The translations under genes were made by a program, and so were the position numbers. The notes under the pieces are model-generated. The model was not told where the DNA came from and did no database searches. It worked only from the letters and a program-made list of their open reading frames with translations. A DNA stretch of 64,000 nt from Galbula dea (taxonomy: Eukaryota > Chordata > Aves > Piciformes > Galbulidae): assembly GCA_013399015.1 (NCBI GenBank), contig VWZX01013781.1:372001-436000 (forward strand), in the 5' to 3' direction. Positions within the stretch are counted from its first letter, which is position 1, and each line of letters starts with the position of its first letter. This document shows, piece by piece, positions 1-10,379 of the stretch.

Positions 1-237
1 ATCAATCAGTGATGCGAACAGTTCTTTTATGCAGGAATAGATAGCATCATGCTTTCCCAGCTTCAAAGTCTGTATTTGGTAAATTACTTCATCTAGAACA
101 TCTTAAAACTAGAATATATAATGCACATGATTTAAGCAAATGTAAAAGTAAATGCAGGAAATGTTCTGTCAAAAAGCAAACAAACTAAAGACAGAATAGT
201 AACAGTTTACTGAATCAATGTTAGTTTGAATGCATAC
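1..237 (-). other. UGGT2: UGGT2 intron 5 (partial)
   Basis: Intron sequence downstream of exon 5, beginning with the GTATGC donor at 237 on the minus strand and leaving the window. No repeat or conserved element was recognised. Confidence 0.8.
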
Positions 238-412
238 CTGAACATAATGCCGAAGAACATAAACAATCTCCTCTTTTTGGGCCTTCTCAGATAAGATCTT
301 GTGGAATTTGACAAAGTCTTTTGTACCCATTTCTGCATAAAGAACAACCACTGGGCCATCTTCTTTGAGAGTTGGGAATTTATGATCTCCCTTAAAGAGG
401 TATGGCCTGGGT
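238..412 (-). CDS. UGGT2: UGGT2 coding exon 5
   Basis: This 175-bp exon completes Arg159 and encodes residues 160-217, starting PRPYLFKGDHKFPTLKEDGP and ending EKAQKEEIVYVLRHYVQ. This is the conserved UGGT segment VVxLYAEMGTxxFxxFHKxLSEKAQxEEIxYVLRHYxQ at the end of the first thioredoxin-like domain. The acceptor is AAAACCAG (AG at 414-413) and the donor is CAG/GTATGC (GT at 237-236). Phase 0 out. The remaining exons, including the remaining thioredoxin-like domains, the beta-sandwiches and the catalytic GT24 domain, lie beyond the left edge, so only about the first 217 residues of a roughly 1,500-residue protein are here. Confidence 0.95.
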
Positions 413-3286
413 CTGGTTTTAAAAACAAGTAATTATGATATTACATATTCAGAAAAGAAATTAAAACAGTGGCAGCTTTTCTGCTTCATAATTAAAAAAC
501 TACTTCGGCTTATATGCTAAGAGTATCTAAGCCATGGTAAAATCATCACAAAATAATTATGATTGCTCACAAACTTAGAACACCAAATTTGCAAATTAAC
601 ATCTAAAACTGAAAACTCACCATCAAATCACAATGCAAAGAGCAAAACAGAAGCATAGCACTTGGAGATTTTCTGCAACAATCAGTTTTTCAGTTTAACT
701 TTTTAATGTAAATGATGCACTGCATCTATTGCAGATGTTCAGAGCAACCATTATCTACTAATAGAGTAGCAGAGGGATAGTCAGTGAAGTTCAAGAAAGC
801 TCCTAACACATAAGGAAACTGACTGGGGTTATACTTCTTCAACACCACCACACTCTTAATTTAGCTCATTTTGCATATGTTGCCTGCCCACATACCCTCT
901 TCTTTGAAAGCCGTATCTAGAGAAGTTATGCTTCCTATACTTGCAGTGATTTTCTAGATGACTGCAAACATATTTTGAGTAAAACCTGGGAAAGGCTGAA
1001 AAGTTAACAGAGGATATGATTGAGGAATATACTCAAGGTGCTTATTATTGATGAGTACACTTCTTTTTCAAAGTAGCCTTTGCATAGTCTCACTTGAAAG
1101 ACCAGTAAACTCCCTGCAAACCTCTCCAAGACAAGTTCAGAAACTCTAATCCAACTACAGAAATTTGTGTAGCAGATGCTCATTGAAAAGCCATACTGGA
1201 AAGGGGTGAGCAGAACTCCACAGCTTCTGTGATGGAAAGCTTAGGAAGGTCTTCAATGTAAAACCAGAGTAATTCACACTGTCAAGGACCTGCAGAGGTC
1301 ATCTGCTCCAAACCCTCACTCAAAGCAGGCCAATTTGTACCAGGTTACTCAGGGCCTTAACATCAACATCCTGTGTAAACTTGGTAGCTATGCAAACCAA
1401 GACCACGTTTCTAAGGCAGAGGGGTCTGGTTTGAGAATTAACATGGATGCGTGCAGTCGTGTCACAGCAGTACCAGGCAAGCTCTCCCACTATCATCACA
1501 GGACAAGGCAGACAAAGTAGGTGTCATCAGGAAGTCAGAAAAAAACCCTGGAAAAATAAGCTCTGTTCAGGAGCAGATCCAGATTTGTCCCAATGAAAGC
1601 ATACATAATGGATGCAACTCGTGCAACTTTCTCTCTCATATCCAGAGAGAACTGCCACAGTCATTTATACAGCATAACATAATAACAACATAAATCAAGG
1701 GAGCTTCTCTTTTCTTAACTAGTCATCTAGGTATAGCAGAAGGACTCCTGCCCTGAAGAGGTGGGTACCAAGTGCTGCAATGACTTTCTGAAACACTGGC
1801 AGTCTCAAAGGAAGTATTTTATACTATAGTGAACATGCTTTACTAAAAAAACGAAGTGATGCAGTGAAATAACACTGCATACAGCTACCATAAGGACCAC
1901 GGATTGGAGAATTAAAGCACTCAGCCCTTGTAAATCCCAGATAAGCCACCATTCTCTGCTTCTCTTCAGCACTGAGTAACAGTGAGAAGAAATTGATCCT
2001 CTTAGAGTTGAAAGTTAATTAATTTCCTGCCATAAGAGATTTTCATGAGCAGGATGCCTTAAAGTCGAGCAGACAAAAAAAATTAAAAACAAAACCCAAA
2101 ACATTGGCTGTAGAGTTCAGCATGCACTAACCAGGTACTACCACAGTATAGACAACTATATGCTTGCCTAGGGAGTTGCGAAAACAGGATGTCAAAGGAA
2201 TGTGATGGATGGAGACAGCAGACCTGTGCACTGACAAACCTTCTAAAGCACTAACAGTCTTGACCAAAATGTGACTCCCATCAGTGCTTCTGCTCTTGGC
2301 AGGACAACAAAATAACGGCTGTGTCACGGATAGTTAGCAAGATAAGCAAACCCAATCACCCACTTAATCAATGATTTTCCTTTGACATATCTAGAGCCCC
2401 TGAGCAGCCATTGCACCTCCACACAAACACTTCCAATTAGAGCCATGTAGTCTGTTACCACACGGGCTCAAAGTTGTAATTGTATCAGCAGACTTAGAAA
2501 AATACCATAAATCACACATGCAGAACACAAAATTGTTTTCAGAAGCAATCATCCCTAAAGAGACAAATTTATAGGTTTCCAGGTGGTTTGTTTTTTTTTT
2601 TTCCACCAAGACAGAAAACAAAATGCCCTAATAAATCATCTTTCAGCTCTATGTATCTTCATGAAGTGGCAGAGGGTATGGACACTACTGTGTATTATGG
2701 TGACTTTGATCATTGTATTAAAAAAAACAAACAAAAACCCTCCAAAAATTTGCATACAGGTCTGGAAAAAGTACAAATTAATTCTTTTCTAATACAGATC
2801 AAATATTTTCCTTTTGTTGTTTTGATAGGACATATTTTACTTCATGGCCAAAATTCATTCTGGACTGATGCTAGTTTCCACAAGACAAAGCCTGCAGAAA
2901 GGCTTGATAGGTGCAAAGACTAGAACAAGGTGAGGAACTTGAACTTGACTATCCCATACCAAACAAAAAACAGAATACAAAACTATCCATGTGGTTAGAA
3001 GAGCAAATCTCTATGAATTGATTTTAAAACTCTACTTTGATTCATAGTTGATGAATTCTCACAACAGTTCAGTGTTTAAAATACTTAAAAACCAAAGGTA
3101 ACTCTTCTTAAAATAACATACACTTTAAATGAGCGTGTTTTAAAATATCCATTAAACAGTGATGTATGGGCCTGCCATTATCAAGTAAGCAAAACATCAA
3201 ATTTCGACATACTACAAGTATATATGCAATAATACATTTTCCCCTTTAGTGATATTTTTCCATTTAAACCAGACCATTACACTTAC
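413..3286 (-). other. UGGT2: UGGT2 intron 4
   Basis: AT-rich intron between exons 4 and 5. It contains one old CR1 tail at about 1283-1375 and simple A/T runs at about 2587-2604 and 2719-2731. Several short open frames here lack any recognisable protein. Nothing else was recognised. Confidence 0.85.
1283..1375 (-). repeat. Old CR1 LINE 3'-region fragment
   Basis: The plus strand reads as the antisense of a CR1 3' untranslated region: GGACCTGCAGAGGTCATCTG, a CTCAAAGCAGGCC stretch, then GGTTACTCAGGGCC. It is heavily diverged and the boundaries are approximate. Confidence 0.7.
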
Positions 3287-3399
3287 CTCTTAGTAGCCTT
3301 CTTCAGCAGCTTTTTTATTTCATTAGTCTTACAGGTGTGCTTCTCATGGATAACCACAAATGCACTGCAGCCTTCTGGTGGAGGTTCATCAGCTGCAAT
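3287..3399 (-). CDS. UGGT2: UGGT2 coding exon 4
   Basis: This 113-bp exon encodes residues 122-158 and two bases of Arg159. It reads IAADEPPPEGCSAFVVIHEK, then HTCKTNEIKKLLKKATK. Human UGGT2 has the near-identical IAADEPPPDGCNAFVVIHKK followed by HTCKINEIKKLLKKA (from memory). The acceptor is AAATATTAG at 3408-3400 and the donor is GAG/GTAAGT (GT at 3286-3285). It has no ATG of its own and is too short for simple ORF calling; it was found by homology and splice sites. Phase 0 in and phase 2 out fit both neighbours. Confidence 0.94.
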
Positions 3400-4568
3400 C
3401 TAATATTTCAACAATTACACTCAACCAGAATGCTTTGATTGCACTTCAACTTAAACACACATCCTCTTGATTAAAATAACTCAACAGCTGCCAGAGTTGT
3501 GTTTCTAATTAAGCCCATTCAAAACGGAGCACATGTGAAAAAAGTAATGGAAACTATTAGAAAATTAAGACCTTATAATCTTTGTGAGGTGTAGTCTATC
3601 AAATGCAGGCATACCCCAGAAAATGCAAGTCCCTTTATGCTCTGTAAAGACAGGGCTCAGAAATCTCCTCCATAAGCTAAAATCACAGCCTGTACTCATG
3701 AGGTGTTTTTAATTTTAGTCTCTATCAGCAGTCCTGTTAATGTGCAAAGATTTGACTGCTAACCAATAATTCCCAATGAACTTCATTTTTGGTTTCTCTC
3801 TCCTTCCCACCCACCCTCCTGGCCTTTTCTTTCTTTAAAAAAAAAAACAAAAACAAAACCACCACCAACAAACAACCCTCTCTTGAGATATTTGCACAGC
3901 AAGTGAGAATTAGCTGACTACTGTATGACTACATCTCAATGACTCTGGATTCAAAAGCTGAAAAATAAAAATGAAAAGATCCAAGTCTGAGACTACAGTA
4001 TCCCCAGAAAGAACACTTGCAAAAACCCCTAACATGATTACAGTTCCTTTCAGAAACATGATTTCTCACTTTATCCTGAAGGTGGCATTGCTAAAGAGGG
4101 GAGGAACAGTTTTAGGCAAGAGGCACAGTGGATTTATGTCCTCCCACTTTTCACTAACAAGACAGGTATTTAACTATTCTATCTTTCAACTTCTCAAATA
4201 CTACAATAATGAGAAATAAGAAGTCAACTATATAACAAATATAAATGACTTGAAGATACAGGTAATTTCCTACTCTGAGAATATTTGGAAATTTCCCATT
4301 CCATAAATAGGATTATCTAAAACAATATGAAAAAACTCTACAACTTGAGTTTTAGAAATGAACAATTCCAAAAGTTCTACCCTGAAAATAATGTTATCTA
4401 TACAGTTAAACACGAATATTTGTTCCTGTTAGCATAACCATCTTATAAAGCATTACCTTTATAAATGGATCGTGGTTGATTCCAAATAATTTCAGCATAT
4501 ATGTAATAACTAAAAATCTTTACTCTGCAGCCAAAATACGACAAAATCATATCAGATAATATAGTCAC
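3400..4568 (-). other. UGGT2: UGGT2 intron 3
   Basis: Intron between exons 3 and 4. It contains an A-rich low-complexity stretch at about 3837-3875 and is otherwise unique AT-rich sequence. Confidence 0.85.
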
Positions 4569-4699
4569 CTGCTGAAACATCTGAACAGTGGGAGAATATG
4601 CCCGTATTGAAAGCGCAAACTTCAAGAGATTTATTTGCAAATTGGATAAAAATTGTCCTGCTTTCTTCAAGATTAAGTTGTACAAGGAATGCTCTGAAT
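4569..4699 (-). CDS. UGGT2: UGGT2 coding exon 3
   Basis: This 131-bp exon encodes Asp78 (split codon) and residues 79-121, beginning SEHSLYNLILKKAGQF and ending IRAYSPTVQMFQQ. The stretch NLILKKAGQFL...INLLKFA.SIRAYSP is a hallmark of UGGT proteins, in the N-terminal thioredoxin-like domain that forms part of the substrate-sensing ring. The acceptor is TTTAAACAG preceded by a long polypyrimidine tract (A-rich on the plus strand, about 4706-4737). The donor is CAG/GTGACT (GT at 4568-4567). It ends in phase 0. The open frame reads on into the intron, which accounts for the longer spurious ORF there. Confidence 0.94.
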
Positions 4700-6084
4700 C
4701 TGTTTAAAAAAAAAAAAAGAAAGAAAAAAAGAGACACTCTTTTAGTATTTAGCCACAAATGATGTGGCATATCTACCCGTGCTCCACACCAGGCAAATAT
4801 TATGTTAGTGCTGCTAGGCAGTATGAAAGTCTTGAAAAGTTGCCCACTGATAATCTTTTGCTTTACAACCAATTCTAAAGGCCGCATGCAACATAAATAG
4901 AAAAATGAGTGCAACAGCACTATTTGATTTTTTAGTGTTACCTTGTAGCTTTAATACTTGATGACTCTTCTGAAATACTCAACAGTAGGTTGAGATATAA
5001 ATCTATCATCCAGTTCTCCTATACCCCAGTTATTCAGCTGTGATCTGGTAATTCTTCAGTTTCTATGAAAATGTTTCTATTTAACAAGGCGTTTATTTCC
5101 CAGTTATCCATACCATCTACTCTTGATAGCAGCCAGAGCAGAACAGAAAAGTTAATCACCCCAGCCAATCCCTTTTAAACTAGATGCTTTTATTTGCTCA
5201 AGTAGTTATTGTTACTTCAGCCTTAGTGCATCATGAACATCCCTCTACATCAATGTGTCTTGACATGCAACAGCTAAGACAGAATTCATTCCACATCATC
5301 CAGAGAAATGACTTCTCAAAGGTATACTACTGCATACCTCTTACTAACTGTCCCACTCCAGTATTGCAGGATCAGTACTCTTCACTCCAGCTGACCATTT
5401 TATTGTAGTTGTCCAATGCAGACTTCCCTACTGAAAATGGCTTAACCATTGCTGGATACATACAATGCTCATAATATGTCTATGTGACACTTCGCATGTT
5501 GTCTTCACTAAGATGCTCTTAAGTTGGAAGAATCAATACTGATGTGATTTTGCCACTAAAAAAACACTTCTCTAAATAAGAATCTTTCCTTCTCATCCAA
5601 TTCATAAAAACCATCTATTTGCTTGTATAATAGTACCCCAACTATGCACTGACTGTTAGGAAAACCACTTGCTACCAGAACTTTGAATTTTCCTGCATTG
5701 TAAACACTGCACATTTCCAGGGATGAGGCATCTACCACCTCTCTAGGCAACCTGTTCTGTGTTTCACCACCCTCACTGTAAAAATTTCTTTCCTTATATT
5801 TTGTCTAAATGTACCCTCTTTAAGTTTAAAGCCATCACCCCTTGCCTGTCACAACAAGCCCAGCTATAAACTGCCCCCATCTCGCCTCACTTTAAGTACT
5901 GAAAAGCTGCCATACAGTCTCCTTTTCTTCTTCACGCTGAACAACCCAAACTCTCTCAGCCTTTCTTTACAGCAGGCATGTTCCAGCTCTCTGACCATAT
6001 TGCCCTCCTCTGGACCCACTCCCAACAGGGACATGTCCTTCTCATGCAGAGGGCTTCAGAGCTGAACACAGTACTCCAGGTGAT

Positions 6085-6135
6085 CATAGGATTGTCAGAG
6101 TTGGAAGGGACCTCAAAGATCATCTAGTTCCAACC
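6085..6135 (-). mobile_element. 51-bp CR1 3'-tail insertion nested in another CR1
   Basis: The stretch ATCATAGGATTGTCAGAG...CCAACC is the extreme 3' end of a CR1 in antisense. It interrupts the older CR1 exactly where that element should read CCAGGTG-GGTCTCACCAGAG. A 4-bp TGAT occurs on both sides (6081-6084 and 6136-6139). A severely 5'-truncated CR1 insertion explains this best. Confidence 0.7.
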
Positions 6136-6206
6136 TGATGTCTCACTAGAGCAGAGTAGAGCAGCAGAATTACCTCTCTTAACCTACTCGCCACACTTCT
6201 TTTGAT

Positions 6207-6212
6207 GTAGCC
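6207..6212. repeat. Target-site duplication, left copy (GTAGCC)
   Basis: Identical to 6783-6788; together they bracket the solo LTR. Confidence 0.8.
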
Positions 6213-6782
6213 TGTCGCGGCACGACAATATGCCGTGCACGACAATTATTCTGAAGCGTGAGTTCAGACTGATCTGACACACACACACACAAAAGACGTG
6301 CAGCGAGTGGTCATGTTTAATCTAAAAAGAAAATAAAATAGGCCAAGCAGAAATACAAGAGTCACAGGTAGAGACTATATACAAGAAGATGGCTAGCACC
6401 ACGCTATTGTTAGCGAGTATCTTTTATACCTTTACAGAAAGAATAATGACCAACTAGCAAGTGACACTTACATATACAAATTATACTAACCAATTAAGAA
6501 GCAACACTCACTAGTAAAAACAACTACCATAAATGGGGATAAAACAGTGTACTTCAAAGAAACGTGAATGTGATAAGACTTGCACTGTGTGGTATGGGAA
6601 GGATAAGATGTTAAGACTATGTAGGGCGTCAAGGCCTCTGTGCAGCTGCAAGGCTCCTGCCAGCTGACTCCCACTTTCTCTCCCAGGCTAACTGCTTTCT
6701 TGTGAGAAACTGGCCTCGGCCTTGTCCAGCCTCCCCTCTGCTAGGCCCTAGACCCTACAGCCCACAATAGCATGCCACAACA
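6213..6782 (-). mobile_element. Solo LTR of an endogenous retrovirus (6-bp target duplication)
   Basis: A 570-bp TG...CA-bounded insertion inside the CR1. The 6-bp GTAGCC is duplicated at 6207-6212 and 6783-6788. Removing the insert restores a continuous CR1 match (TTTTGATGTAGCC-AGCATACAG). On the minus strand a TATAAAAG box (6428-6421) precedes an ATTAAA polyadenylation-like signal (6321-6316), so transcription would run leftward. Six-base duplications fit the class II (ERVK/alpha-beta-like) group. U3 carries two imperfect ~40-bp repeats with CCAAT-like cores at about 6430-6510 and a (CA)n run at 6277-6291. No internal gag/pol/env remains. A related copy lies at 33104-33621. Confidence 0.85.
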
Positions 6783-6788
6783 GTAGCC
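6783..6788. repeat. Target-site duplication, right copy (GTAGCC)
   Basis: Identical to 6207-6212; sequence continues directly into the interrupted CR1. Confidence 0.8.
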
Positions 6789-7148
6789 AGCATACAGTTG
6801 GCTTTCTGGGCTGAGAGCACACACTGCTGGCTCAGGCCCAGCTTTTCATCCACCAGTACTTCCACACCCTTCTCTGCACAGCTGCTTTCAATCCCTTCAT
6901 CCCTCAGCCTGTATTGATGCCTGTGATTGCCCTAACCCAGGTGCAGGACCTTGTACTTGGCCTTGTATAACCTCACAAGGTTCACATGGACCCACTTCTC
7001 AAGCTTGTTCAGGTCCCTCTGGATGGTTTCCCATCTCTCAGGTGTGTCAACTGCACCACTCAGTTCGGTATCATATACAAGCTTGCTAAGGGCACACTCA
7101 GTCCCACTGTCTAGGTCACTGATGAAGATATTAAGGAGCATTTACTCC

Positions 7149-7450
7149 TCCTTTCCTCAGGTTGAATAAAACCCAGTTCTCTCACCCTTTCCTCAGAAGT
7201 CTGTTCCAGCTCCTAAGCATTGTGGTGATCCTCTAAGACTTGCTCCAGTAGTCTTGTCTTTCTTTTAACAGGGTGCCCCAGTCTGGGCCCAGTACTCCAG
7301 AGGTGATCTTAAAAGCACCACATACAGTGGAATAATCACTTTTCTTAACCTGCTGGCTACACTCTTGCTGATGAAGCCTAGCATGTATGTGGCCTTCTCT
7401 GGCATACGAATTTAATGCAACTTGCTGCTGACAAGAATCCCCAGGTCTGT
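7149..7450 (-). mobile_element. Second CR1 LINE fragment, different subfamily
   Basis: Antisense CR1 text restarts abruptly after 7142: CCTTTCCTCAGGTTGAATAA, then GGGCCCAGTACTCCAGA, then TAACCTGCTGGCTACACTCT and ACAAGAATCCCCAGGTC. It covers the same CR1 region as the neighbouring fragment, so it is a separate, older insertion rather than a continuation. Confidence 0.75.
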
Positions 7451-7903
7451 ATCTCAAAAAACACTTTCTACTCAGTCCACGCCCAGGTTGTGCTGTTGCT
7501 GAGATTGCTAGTAGAGGAAAAAATGAGTAGGCTGAAGTATTCTCATTTTAGTTATTTGTGGGATTCTCTCCCCTACAAACATCCATCCTACACAAAACAT
7601 GACACCTGAATATCCAAAAAGTTGTGCTGAATCACATAAGAAGGTAGATATCTTTAATCTTTACACTTCTGTTCCAGACTGTAACATCCCTTCAGTCCAT
7701 CTCATCTTGCTTTTAAAAATCCTTTACAGATAGAGCTGTCAGGGTAAAATATGCTAAAAAGTTTCTGAACATAAACTACCTAGTAAGCAACGTGGAAGAG
7801 TTAAGCTTTACCTGACCAGAACTAATTACTGCGTTAGCTTAATAGTTAAAAGTTAAACATAGTGCAATACAATCTATTAGATCCAGCGTTCTGTTCAACT
7901 TAC

Positions 7904-7986
7904 CTCCTTGCTTATAAACTGTTAATTCTCGTACAGTTTCCAAGAACTGCCAAAACTTCTCATTGCCATCTTCTGCAATAAATTCA
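7904..7986 (-). CDS. UGGT2: UGGT2 coding exon 2
   Basis: This 83-bp internal exon encodes residues 51-77 (EFIAEDGNEKFWQFLETVRE, then LTVYKQG) and one base of codon 78. The acceptor is AAACAG at 7992-7987 and the donor is GAG/GTAAGT (GT at 7903-7902). The peptide matches the UGGT N-terminal helical stretch (human EFMAEESNEKFWQFLETVQEL, from memory). It leads into the first thioredoxin-like domain of the folding-sensor region. Phases agree exactly with exons 1 and 3, which is the main reason to trust this short exon. Confidence 0.93.
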
Positions 7987-9380
7987 CTGTTTAAAAATAA
8001 ACATTAATTGTCTACAGATTGACTTTGTCTAAAGATATACCACAGTAAAAAACTTCAGTTGTATAAAGTAACAAACACCCAGCAAAGCATTATAAGTACT
8101 TAATGACCATCTAACATCTCTGTAGCATGAAACACTGAATAATCATCTATTTTGGTTGAAATTTTGAACAAAATACTACCAGTCTGAACTCAACAATCAG
8201 AGCTGTAAGACAAACATACTGTTCTCCAATATAGAAATGAACACACCTTGTCACTTGATTTTTCCACAAATATTCCAATATACAGTTATAAATAAAAATC
8301 AGTTCAGCACACAAACTTTAGTAGTGGATAAATAAATAAGAACAGACTCCATCATGTTATAGTTTTTAATTAAACAGCAGGCTTTTATTGATAAGACTGT
8401 CTACTTTGCTATGCAGGGGAGGTCCCCCAGTCTCTGGAACACTTTCAGAGATAGGTTAATCCTTACAAAGCATAAAAGGTTTCATTTATCCCAAATACCA
8501 TTCTTTTTACTAGTAACACTTTTTAGCTTTGTGGGGTTTTTTCCTTAAGAGAACATCAGTTGTTTTTCCCCCCCCACCTCTTACATCTGCAAAAAAAGAC
8601 CTACTTGCAGGCATGACTGCATTGTTTTCTAAACTTTAACTGGGTAGTTTGCCACTCCTTTGATTACAGGAGCTTGCTATACTCCCTTTCAAGGGAGTTC
8701 TCAAAATAGCAGCAAGTAAGCCTAAAAGCAAAACAATAAAAAAAGATTTTAAACCACACTTGCAAGGGAACCATAAACGTGTAATACTGGAAGACATTTT
8801 CACTTCCTAGTTTGAAATGATTACAGGTTAACAACACCTTTTCAAAAAAATTCGTGGTTTACAGTTACAGCTTCACATCTCCACTAGTACCTTTACACGT
8901 AACTATTTCAACTGTGAGTGAAAGGAAACTAATTGGGGTGACACAGAGATACTATAACTCAATGGAAAGCAGAGATTGTGTGGATTGTCCTGCTGCATCT
9001 CCTCAACCTAACCTGCAAAGTCTCTTTTAGATACAAAGCAATTTAAATAGCACCCTGACACGCGGGAAAGCCTGTCAGCATTAGTCATACTATTTCACAA
9101 GAGGAGAAAGTAGTTCAGCCTTATACCAAAGTGGTACTCTAACACACACTCCGACACAGGAAGGGCCGAGAGAAAAACAGCCAGCCCTTTCGACAGCCCA
9201 CTTTCCCTCTCATCCCGCAAAGAAAGGAGACCCTCCCTCCTCCTGCCCCCTCTGCGAGGCACCCGCAACCCTCAAGAGACAGCCAGGGAAGGCAGAGCCG
9301 CTGCTCCCTTGCCCAGGCCTAACGGCTCCGCGCGGCAGCTAAGGAAGGCAGCAACAGAAGAAGGAGGAGGCTCCACGCAC
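7987..9380 (-). other. UGGT2: UGGT2 intron 1
   Basis: Intron between exons 1 and 2. It is unique AT-rich sequence that rises in GC towards the promoter CpG region. A perfect 8-bp hairpin (ACTCCCTT/AAGGGAGT) lies at 8681-8698. No mobile element was recognised. Confidence 0.85.
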
Positions 9381-9725
9381 CTCGCCTCCAGCAGCAATGG
9401 GGTCGACGGCCACTTCGCCGCCAGCTGGGCTGTCACTGCCTGGGAAGAGACTAGAGGCCTGCCGCAGCGACACGGCTGGGCACACAGAAGAGCAAGGAAG
9501 AAACCAGGCAGCAATACCCAGGCCGCCATAAGGAAAACGCAGAAGAAAGGGCAGTAACAGATCCTTAGAACAGCCACCGCCCCGCACAACTCAGCCTCAC
9601 AACACACATCCCGCCCACACAGTCCCTACCTAACTCCCTACTGGCTGTGCTGCCTCCCCTGCTATAGGGCTATTGGTCAGCCTGTAGACCAATCAGGGGC
9701 TGACGCCAAATAAATAGCGGGGCTC
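9160..9725 (-). promoter_or_regulatory. UGGT2: UGGT2 promoter and 5' CpG-rich region
   Basis: A GC- and CpG-enriched block around exon 1. Two convergent CCAAT boxes sit 145-165 bp upstream of the UGGT2 ATG: ATTGG at 9672-9676 (CCAAT on the minus strand) and CCAAT at 9689-9693 on the plus strand. NF-Y binding is the usual reading. No TATA box is evident for UGGT2. The 5' untranslated region and transcription start cannot be fixed from sequence. Confidence 0.65.
9381..9529 (-). CDS. UGGT2: UGGT2 coding exon 1 (signal peptide and start of mature N-terminus)
   Basis: First coding exon of UDP-glucose:glycoprotein glucosyltransferase 2, the ER-lumen folding sensor that re-glucosylates N-glycans of misfolded glycoproteins so they rebind calnexin/calreticulin. 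The ATG is at 9529-9527. The first ~22 residues (MAAWVLLPGFFLALLCAQP onward) form a hydrophobic signal peptide. They are followed by the family-typical SxxVTAQLAAKWPSTPLLLEA stretch, which matches the human N-terminus from memory (VTAHLAAKWPETPLLLEA). The exon encodes residues 1-49 plus two bases of codon 50 and ends at a GAG/GTGCGT donor (GT at 9380-9379). No other in-frame ATG lies upstream in the open frame; the Kozak context is weak at -3 but has G at +4. The split Ser50 codon (AG/T) joins exon 2 in phase. The UGGT2 rather than UGGT1 assignment rests on sequence resemblance and on HS6ST3 being the neighbour. Confidence 0.93.
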
Positions 9726-9740
9726 TCTTGGAGGCTTATA
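9689..9740 (+). promoter_or_regulatory. Possible divergent plus-strand promoter
   Basis: On the plus strand a CCAATCAG box (9689) is followed 18 bp later by an A/T-rich TATA-like AAATAAATAG (9708-9717). This order and spacing would place a start near 9740, directed away from UGGT2. No open reading frame of note follows, so any product would be non-coding. This is inference from motifs only. Confidence 0.35.
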
Positions 9741-10374
9741 CTGATGTGGTGATAGTGAGAGCTAGTCTGCCGTGAGGTCTTGGCTGCGGCCTGTGAGGAC
9801 TTTCTTTCCTGACCTCAAATCTCCAAGAGCCTGTACTTGTGTTCAGCCCTAAGGAGCTCTTCTTCTGCCTTCACCGCGCTAAAAATAGTAGGTAGGATCT
9901 TGTTAAGTGTGAGCAGCTTCATACAGAATATGTGTGTTTGTTGCTGGAAAGGGAAAGTACTGGTTTTCCACACCCAAGTGAAAGTTTTCTAAACAGAATT
10001 TTATTTTGAGATGTGTCATGTTTCATACTTAGATAATTTTTTCCTCAATAAACAAGAGCTTTGTAAGAACAATGTCTCTATCTTCTACCTAACTGACTTC
10101 AGGCTTGTGGTCTCTTAAATTTCTTTGTCTGTTTTTGAAATCTCAGTAGTTAATTCTATTTCCCAACAAAGCTGCTACACTTCCTTGGTTTTTCTATTGG
10201 TGTATAGCAAAGCTAGAAGAGGCTGTTGTGGAGCAGTATTGTGGAATGTGAACAGCTCTGAGTAGTTTATTGGAGGAAGAATCCTCCAGCTGTATTAAAA
10301 ATAGGGAGTAATGACTTTTCCAAAGCATGACTCATGGAATTTGAAGCTGAAACCTGGAGCATCTTACTGCTGCA
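9741..10374. other. Intergenic sequence, nothing coding recognised
   Basis: Begins with moderately GC-rich sequence that could be the first exon of a divergent non-coding transcript, then becomes AT-rich. No repeat family or open frame was recognised. Confidence 0.5.
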
Positions 10375-10379
10375 TGTGC

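Larger units (their letters stand above)
5714..7142 (-). mobile_element. Degenerate CR1 LINE fragment, split by two later insertions
   Basis: Minus-strand CR1 retrotransposon, visible as antisense CR1 text: CACCTCTCTAGGCAACCTGTT, then a run with CTGAACAACCC and CTCTCAGCC, then CCTCTGGACCCACTCCCAACAGG. After the interruption comes TTTTCATCCACCAGTAC and GACCTTGTACTTGGCCTTG. At about 7141-6932 the minus strand still reads a reverse-transcriptase palm piece, but the catalytic YxDD-type box (normally FADD in CR1) reads VYDT, so it is dead. The element is interrupted at 6085-6135 by a 51-bp CR1 tail and at 6213-6782 by a solo LTR. Its 3' end is missing. Confidence 0.88.
4700..7903 (-). other. UGGT2: UGGT2 intron 2, repeat-rich
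   Basis: Intron between exons 2 and 3. Its upper half (about 5714-7450) is a stack of CR1 fragments plus a solo LTR, listed separately. 4740-5700 is unique AT-rich sequence with nothing recognised. Confidence 0.85.

Noticed and set aside
9672..9706. ER-stress response element in the UGGT2 promoter
   Set aside because: CCAAT at 9689 is followed after nine bases by ACGCC, not the required CCACG; the minus-strand CCAAT also lacks it.
9735..9835. Box C/D snoRNA-like sequence downstream of the divergent promoter
   Set aside because: The TGATGTG is not a proper C box, and no terminal stem or convincing D box pairing was found.
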